A DNA stretch of 16,015 nucleotides from positions 71,630 through 87,644 of the forward strand of contig PAGD01000002.1 of assembly GCA_002704345.1 (NCBI GenBank), in the 5' to 3' direction. This document shows positions 13,161 to 16,015 of the stretch, piece by piece. The stretch's first letter is position 1. Every line of letters starts with the position of its first letter. Origin of the DNA: Rhodobiaceae bacterium. Lineage in GTDB: Bacteria > Pseudomonadota > Alphaproteobacteria > MED-G09. The notes under the pieces are model-generated. The model was given only the letters and a program-made list of their open reading frames with translations, had not been told where the DNA came from and did not search any database. A program made the position numbers and the translations under genes.

Positions 13161-14285
13161 ATGAATTTTGATTTTTCTGAAGATCAGAAACTTTTAAAAG
13201 AACAGGTTGCGCGTTACCTATCTGATAATTGCCCTATAGAGGTTGTTAGAGGCGTTTTAGAAAGTGATGATTATTATTCAAGTTCTGTATGGAAAGGGCT
13301 TGTTGATTTAGGTTTAACAGGAACGACTATTCCTGAAGAATATGGCGGTCTTGGTCTTGGTCCTCTAGAGCTTTGTGTTATCGCTGAAGAGATTGGTAGA
13401 GCATCAGCTCCTGTTCCTTTTTCTTCATCTGTATATTTGGCAACAGAGGCTTTAAAGTTATTTGGGACAGATCTACAAAAAGAAAATTGGCTTCCAAAAC
13501 TAGCCTCAGGTGAAATTATTGGAACCTTTGCTTTGCCTGAGAGTGCCATTGAGCCAAATGCAAATAATATCCAGTGTTCTTTCTCCTCTAATACAGTGAG
13601 TGGAGTTAAAATGCCTATACCAGACGGAAGTTATGCTGATATTTGTATAACAGTTGTCAAAAATAAAACAAAAGGTGGTGATGGGATAAGTATGGCAATA
13701 GTTCCATTGGATAACCCAAATGTTACAAAGAAATCACTTTCAACTTTAGATCAAACAAGAAACCACGCTGAGCTTACATTTAATAAAGCAGAAGCTGATT
13801 TAATGGATAATTCAGATGATGGTTGGAGTGATGTTCAGCAAATTCTTGATATAGGTGCTGTTCTTATAGCTTTTGAACAAATAGGTGGAGCAGAAGCATC
13901 ATTAAGTATGGCTAAAGAATATGCTCTCGATAGATTTGCTTTTGGTAGGCAAATTGGATCTTATCAAGCAATAAAACATAAGCTTGCTGATATGTATATT
14001 AAGATAGAACTTGCTAAATCCAATAGTTACTTTGGGGCCATGATGTTAAATGATAATGGCTCTGATTTAAAAATTGCTGCTGCTGCATCAAGAGTAGCGG
14101 CGACCGATGCTTTTAACTATGCAGCTCAAGAAAATATCCAAACCCATGGTGGAATTGGTTTTACTTGGGAAGCTAATACCCAATTTTATTATAGAAGAAG
14201 TCAAGTTCTTGGTCTAGCCCTGGGTAGCATTGCTTCTTGGAAAGATAAGTTAGTTACTCAATTAGAAGAAAAAAATATTAATTAA
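13161..14285 (+). CDS. Acyl-CoA dehydrogenase family protein, probable FAD-binding partner subunit
   Basis: This 374-residue ACAD-fold protein starts MNFDFSEDQKLLKEQVARYL. It has TTIPEEYGGLGLGPLELCVIAEEIG (from 55), a GTFALPES middle-domain motif (121-128) and the C-terminal FAD/CoA elements DRFAFGRQIGSYQAIKHKLADM (from 257) and THGGIGFTWE (328-337). It lacks the usual YEGT catalytic-Glu motif near the C-terminus. At the alternative position on helix G it reads ILDIGAVLIAFE, also without the expected Glu. This suggests a subunit that does not supply the catalytic base and works with the next gene. GAGGA at 13152-13156 precedes the ATG. The second dehydrogenase starts 11 bp after its stop, sharing its ribosome site with this gene's end. 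The substrate is unknown; similar pairs act on bulky acyl-CoAs such as steroid side chains. Confidence 0.85.
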   Translation: MNFDFSEDQKLLKEQVARYLSDNCPIEVVRGVLESDDYYSSSVWKGLVDLGLTGTTIPEEYGGLGLGPLELCVIAEEIGRASAPVPFSSSVYLATEALKLFGTDLQKENWLPKLASGEIIGTFALPESAIEPNANNIQCSFSSNTVSGVKMPIPDGSYADICITVVKNKTKGGDGISMAIVPLDNPNVTKKSLSTLDQTRNHAELTFNKAEADLMDNSDDGWSDVQQILDIGAVLIAFEQIGGAEASLSMAKEYALDRFAFGRQIGSYQAIKHKLADMYIKIELAKSNSYFGAMMLNDNGSDLKIAAAASRVAATDAFNYAAQENIQTHGGIGFTWEANTQFYYRRSQVLGLALGSIASWKDKLVTQLEEKNIN

Positions 14286-14290
14286 GGAGA
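14284..14290 (+). promoter_or_regulatory. Shine-Dalgarno fixing a TTG start
   Basis: AAGGAGA overlaps the stop codon of the first dehydrogenase gene and lies six bases before TTG 14297. The next in-frame Met codon is at residue 99, well inside the conserved domain, so TTG is the only workable start. Confidence 0.8.
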
Positions 14291-14296
14291 TTCGTT

Positions 14297-15520
14297 TTGG
14301 ACTTTAATGATACACCCGAAGAAAATAGTTTTAGATTAGAGGTTAGGGAATGGCTAAAAAATAATGCTAACCCGGATAAAAAAAGTGCTGGATATGTCCT
14401 AGATGAGGAAACTGGGGCTTTATCAAGAGCAAGAGAATGGCAAGCAAAAAAAGCTGAAGCTGGTTATGCAGCAATAACTTGGCCTGAAGAGTATGGTGGA
14501 CTTGGAGGGACTTCAATTCAGTCAGTAATTTACTCTCAAGAGGAAGCAAAATATAATGTTCCAACAGGTTTTTTTGATATTGGCTTAGGAATGTGTATTC
14601 CAACTATGATGGCTTGGGCTACTAAAGAGCAAAATGAAAGATTTGTAGAGCCTGCGCTTTATGGAAAAGAGATTTGGTGTCAGTTATTTTCAGAGCCTTC
14701 TGCAGGATCAGATGTTGCTGGTATTAGAACTAAAGCAGAAAAGGATGGAGATGATTGGATAATCAACGGACAAAAAGTTTGGACTTCAGGGGCTCACTAT
14801 TGTGATTTTGGTATTATTGTAGTTAGAACAGATCCAAATGTTCCTAAGCACAAAGGCTTGTCCTTTTTCTTTTTAGATATGAAGTCACCCGGTATAGAAA
14901 TTAAACCTATAAGACAAATTTCTGGCGGTTCTAACTTTAATGAAGTATTTTTTACCGATGTTAGAGTTCCAGATAGCCAAAGATTAGGTGAAGTTGGGGA
15001 AGGTTGGAAAGTAGCACTAACGACCTTAATGAATGAACGTTTAGCTATTGGAGTTCCAAAATCAGCTGATTACCCATCACTAACTCAATTAGCAAAAGAT
15101 GTAGTTTTGAATAACAAGCCTGCGATTAAAAATGACCTTGTTAGATCAAAAATTGCTGATTGGTATGTTCAGTCTGAAGGCCTAAAGTATACAAAAATGA
15201 GATCTTTAACATCTTTATCAAAAGGCGAGACACCTGGTCCTGAAAGTTCAATAGGTAAAGTTGTTTCAGCACCAAAAATGCAAGATTTAGCAAGTTTTGC
15301 TATGGATTTGCAAGGGGCTGCAGGGATTCTTAATGATCCAGATATTGCCTTAATGCATTCAATTTTCCAAAACCAATGGATGAGTGCTGCGGGTTATAGA
15401 ATTGCTGGTGGAACAGATGAAATACTCCGGAATATAGTTGCAGAGAGAGTTTTAGGCCTTCCTCAGGATGTTCGTGTTGATAAAACAGCTCCTTTTAATG
15501 AGTTGGCAACATCTCGATAA
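14297..15520 (+). CDS. Acyl-CoA dehydrogenase family protein, probable catalytic partner subunit
   Basis: This 407-residue ACAD-fold protein reads with a TTG start. It has ITWPEEYGGLGGT (60-72), CQLFSEPSAGSDVAGIRT (128-145) and GQKVWTSGAHYCDFGIIVVRT (158-178), typical of the N-terminal and beta-barrel domains that bind flavin and substrate. Where most ACADs have Y-E-G-T with the catalytic Glu, it has AGGTDEILRN (370-379). A Glu is present in TLMNERLAIG (Glu247), the alternative helix-G position used by isovaleryl-CoA dehydrogenase. The usual FGR..Q flavin motif is missing from its C-terminal domain, whereas the upstream gene has it. The two together therefore look like one heteromeric enzyme. 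The 3' end overlaps the convergent phosphatase gene by 26 nt. Substrate unknown. Confidence 0.86.
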   Translation: MDFNDTPEENSFRLEVREWLKNNANPDKKSAGYVLDEETGALSRAREWQAKKAEAGYAAITWPEEYGGLGGTSIQSVIYSQEEAKYNVPTGFFDIGLGMCIPTMMAWATKEQNERFVEPALYGKEIWCQLFSEPSAGSDVAGIRTKAEKDGDDWIINGQKVWTSGAHYCDFGIIVVRTDPNVPKHKGLSFFFLDMKSPGIEIKPIRQISGGSNFNEVFFTDVRVPDSQRLGEVGEGWKVALTTLMNERLAIGVPKSADYPSLTQLAKDVVLNNKPAIKNDLVRSKIADWYVQSEGLKYTKMRSLTSLSKGETPGPESSIGKVVSAPKMQDLASFAMDLQGAAGILNDPDIALMHSIFQNQWMSAAGYRIAGGTDEILRNIVAERVLGLPQDVRVDKTAPFNELATSR

Positions 15521-16015
15521 AGGGTATATTAATTTTATTAATTGTATTTTGATTGATATCCTTAATTGATAGTGAAATTTTATTATTTTCATTAATTTCA
15601 ATAAGACCATAATTTTCATCAAGAAAGGTAGCTCCCAATCTTTTAGGTCCTGGCTCTTCTTTGGCGCCAAAAAACTTCCCTGCTGGAAGATTTAATGAGC
15701 TCGATGTAAGTTCATATATTATTTTACCACCTTCAGTTTGATCTTTATAAATACCTGCACGATGCCTATCTCCAGAAAGTATTATTAAATTTCTAACTTT
15801 ACTTATATCTATTAGATCATATAGGCGCTTTTTTTCGATCGGAAAATTACCCCATTTTTCAAATCCATGACCTTCCGCAATTACCTGTAAACTTGATATT
15901 AAAAATCTAATATCAGCTGGCTCATTAAACTTTTCTGATAGCCAAGACCATTGTTTATTTCCAAGCATAGTTTTTTTAGGTGAGAAATCTTTTATGTATC
16001 TTTCTTTGTAAGGCG
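15495..16015 (-). CDS. PhoD-like alkaline phosphatase, C-terminal part (partial)
   Basis: The reading frame stays open to the right edge, so this is the C-terminal 172 residues of a longer gene, not a small protein starting at the internal Met (15968). The beginning, PYKERYIKDFSPKKTMLG followed by NKQWSWL, matches the PhoD motif (T-M/L-L-G-x-x-Q-W-x-W-L). HGFEKWGNFPIEKKRLYDLI and then NLIILSGDRHRAGIY carry the metal-ligand GD-x-H motif, followed by YELTSSSLNLPAG, also typical. PhoD-type enzymes are secreted metallophosphoesterases releasing phosphate from monoesters or diesters. Export and remaining metal ligands cannot be judged because the N-terminus is outside. Its last 26 nt overlap the end of the second acyl-CoA dehydrogenase gene. 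Confidence 0.82.
   Translation of the reverse strand, partial: PYKERYIKDFSPKKTMLGNKQWSWLSEKFNEPADIRFLISSLQVIAEGHGFEKWGNFPIEKKRLYDLIDISKVRNLIILSGDRHRAGIYKDQTEGGKIIYELTSSSLNLPAGKFFGAKEEPGPKRLGATFLDENYGLIEINENNKISLSIKDINQNTINKINIPFIEMLPTH

Noticed and set aside
14367..14603. Minus-strand 78-codon ORF inside the second acyl-CoA dehydrogenase gene.
   Set aside because: Low-complexity Leu-rich shadow translation of a conserved coding region.
15495..15968. A complete small gene starting at the Met codon at 15968.
   Set aside because: The frame is open to the window edge and the upstream residues fit the PhoD family, so the Met is internal.
1..16015. Mobile elements, CRISPR repeats, prophage or defence islands.
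   Set aside because: No transposase or integrase, regularly spaced repeat, or anomalous composition was seen; genes are core functions in compact operons.

Overview
The window is AT-rich chromosomal DNA with very short intergenic gaps, and it reads as a streamlined, probably marine, alphaproteobacterium. Three things point that way. CcrM (GANTC methyltransferase with its C-terminal domain) lies beside rnhB. The ispH-thrB-rnhA-peroxiredoxin cluster is a familiar alphaproteobacterial order. The glutamate-cysteine ligase is of the plant/alphaproteobacterial type. The clade cannot be fixed from the sequence alone. I see no mobile elements, CRISPR array, tRNA or rRNA, and almost all of the window is core metabolism and housekeeping.

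Layout. At the left edge is the start of a yqgE/algH-type gene (minus strand), divergent from a Prx5-type peroxiredoxin (plus). A tight minus-strand operon follows, transcribed ispH -> thrB -> rnhA, with junctions of +1 and -1 nt. Divergent from ispH is a small lipoprotein of unknown function. Next comes a tandem-aptamer glycine riboswitch (about 3627-3820) leading gcvT-gcvH-gcvPA-gcvPB, the full operon-encoded part of the glycine cleavage system. The last of these overlaps rnhB (RNase HII) by one base. ccrM follows behind its own candidate promoter, which has two GANTC sites and an imperfect CtrA-like box. ubiA (minus) ends exactly against ccrM and is divergent from rsmE, followed by gshA. 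Two adjacent acyl-CoA dehydrogenase genes look like the two subunits of a heteromeric enzyme. The right edge holds the C-terminal part of a PhoD-like phosphatase (minus) whose 3' end overlaps the second dehydrogenase gene.

How it works together. The riboswitch and its adjoining hairpin suggest that glycine activates the glycine cleavage genes, which feed one-carbon units into methylene-tetrahydrofolate. RNase HII appears translationally joined to that operon. The other genes cover threonine synthesis (thrB), isoprenoid and ubiquinone supply (ispH, ubiA), rRNA methylation (rsmE), glutathione (gshA) and peroxide defence (peroxiredoxin). The more interesting points are regulatory (riboswitch expression platform, rnhB coupling, ccrM leader) and the complementary motif losses in the two dehydrogenases. 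I did not find a wholly new system.
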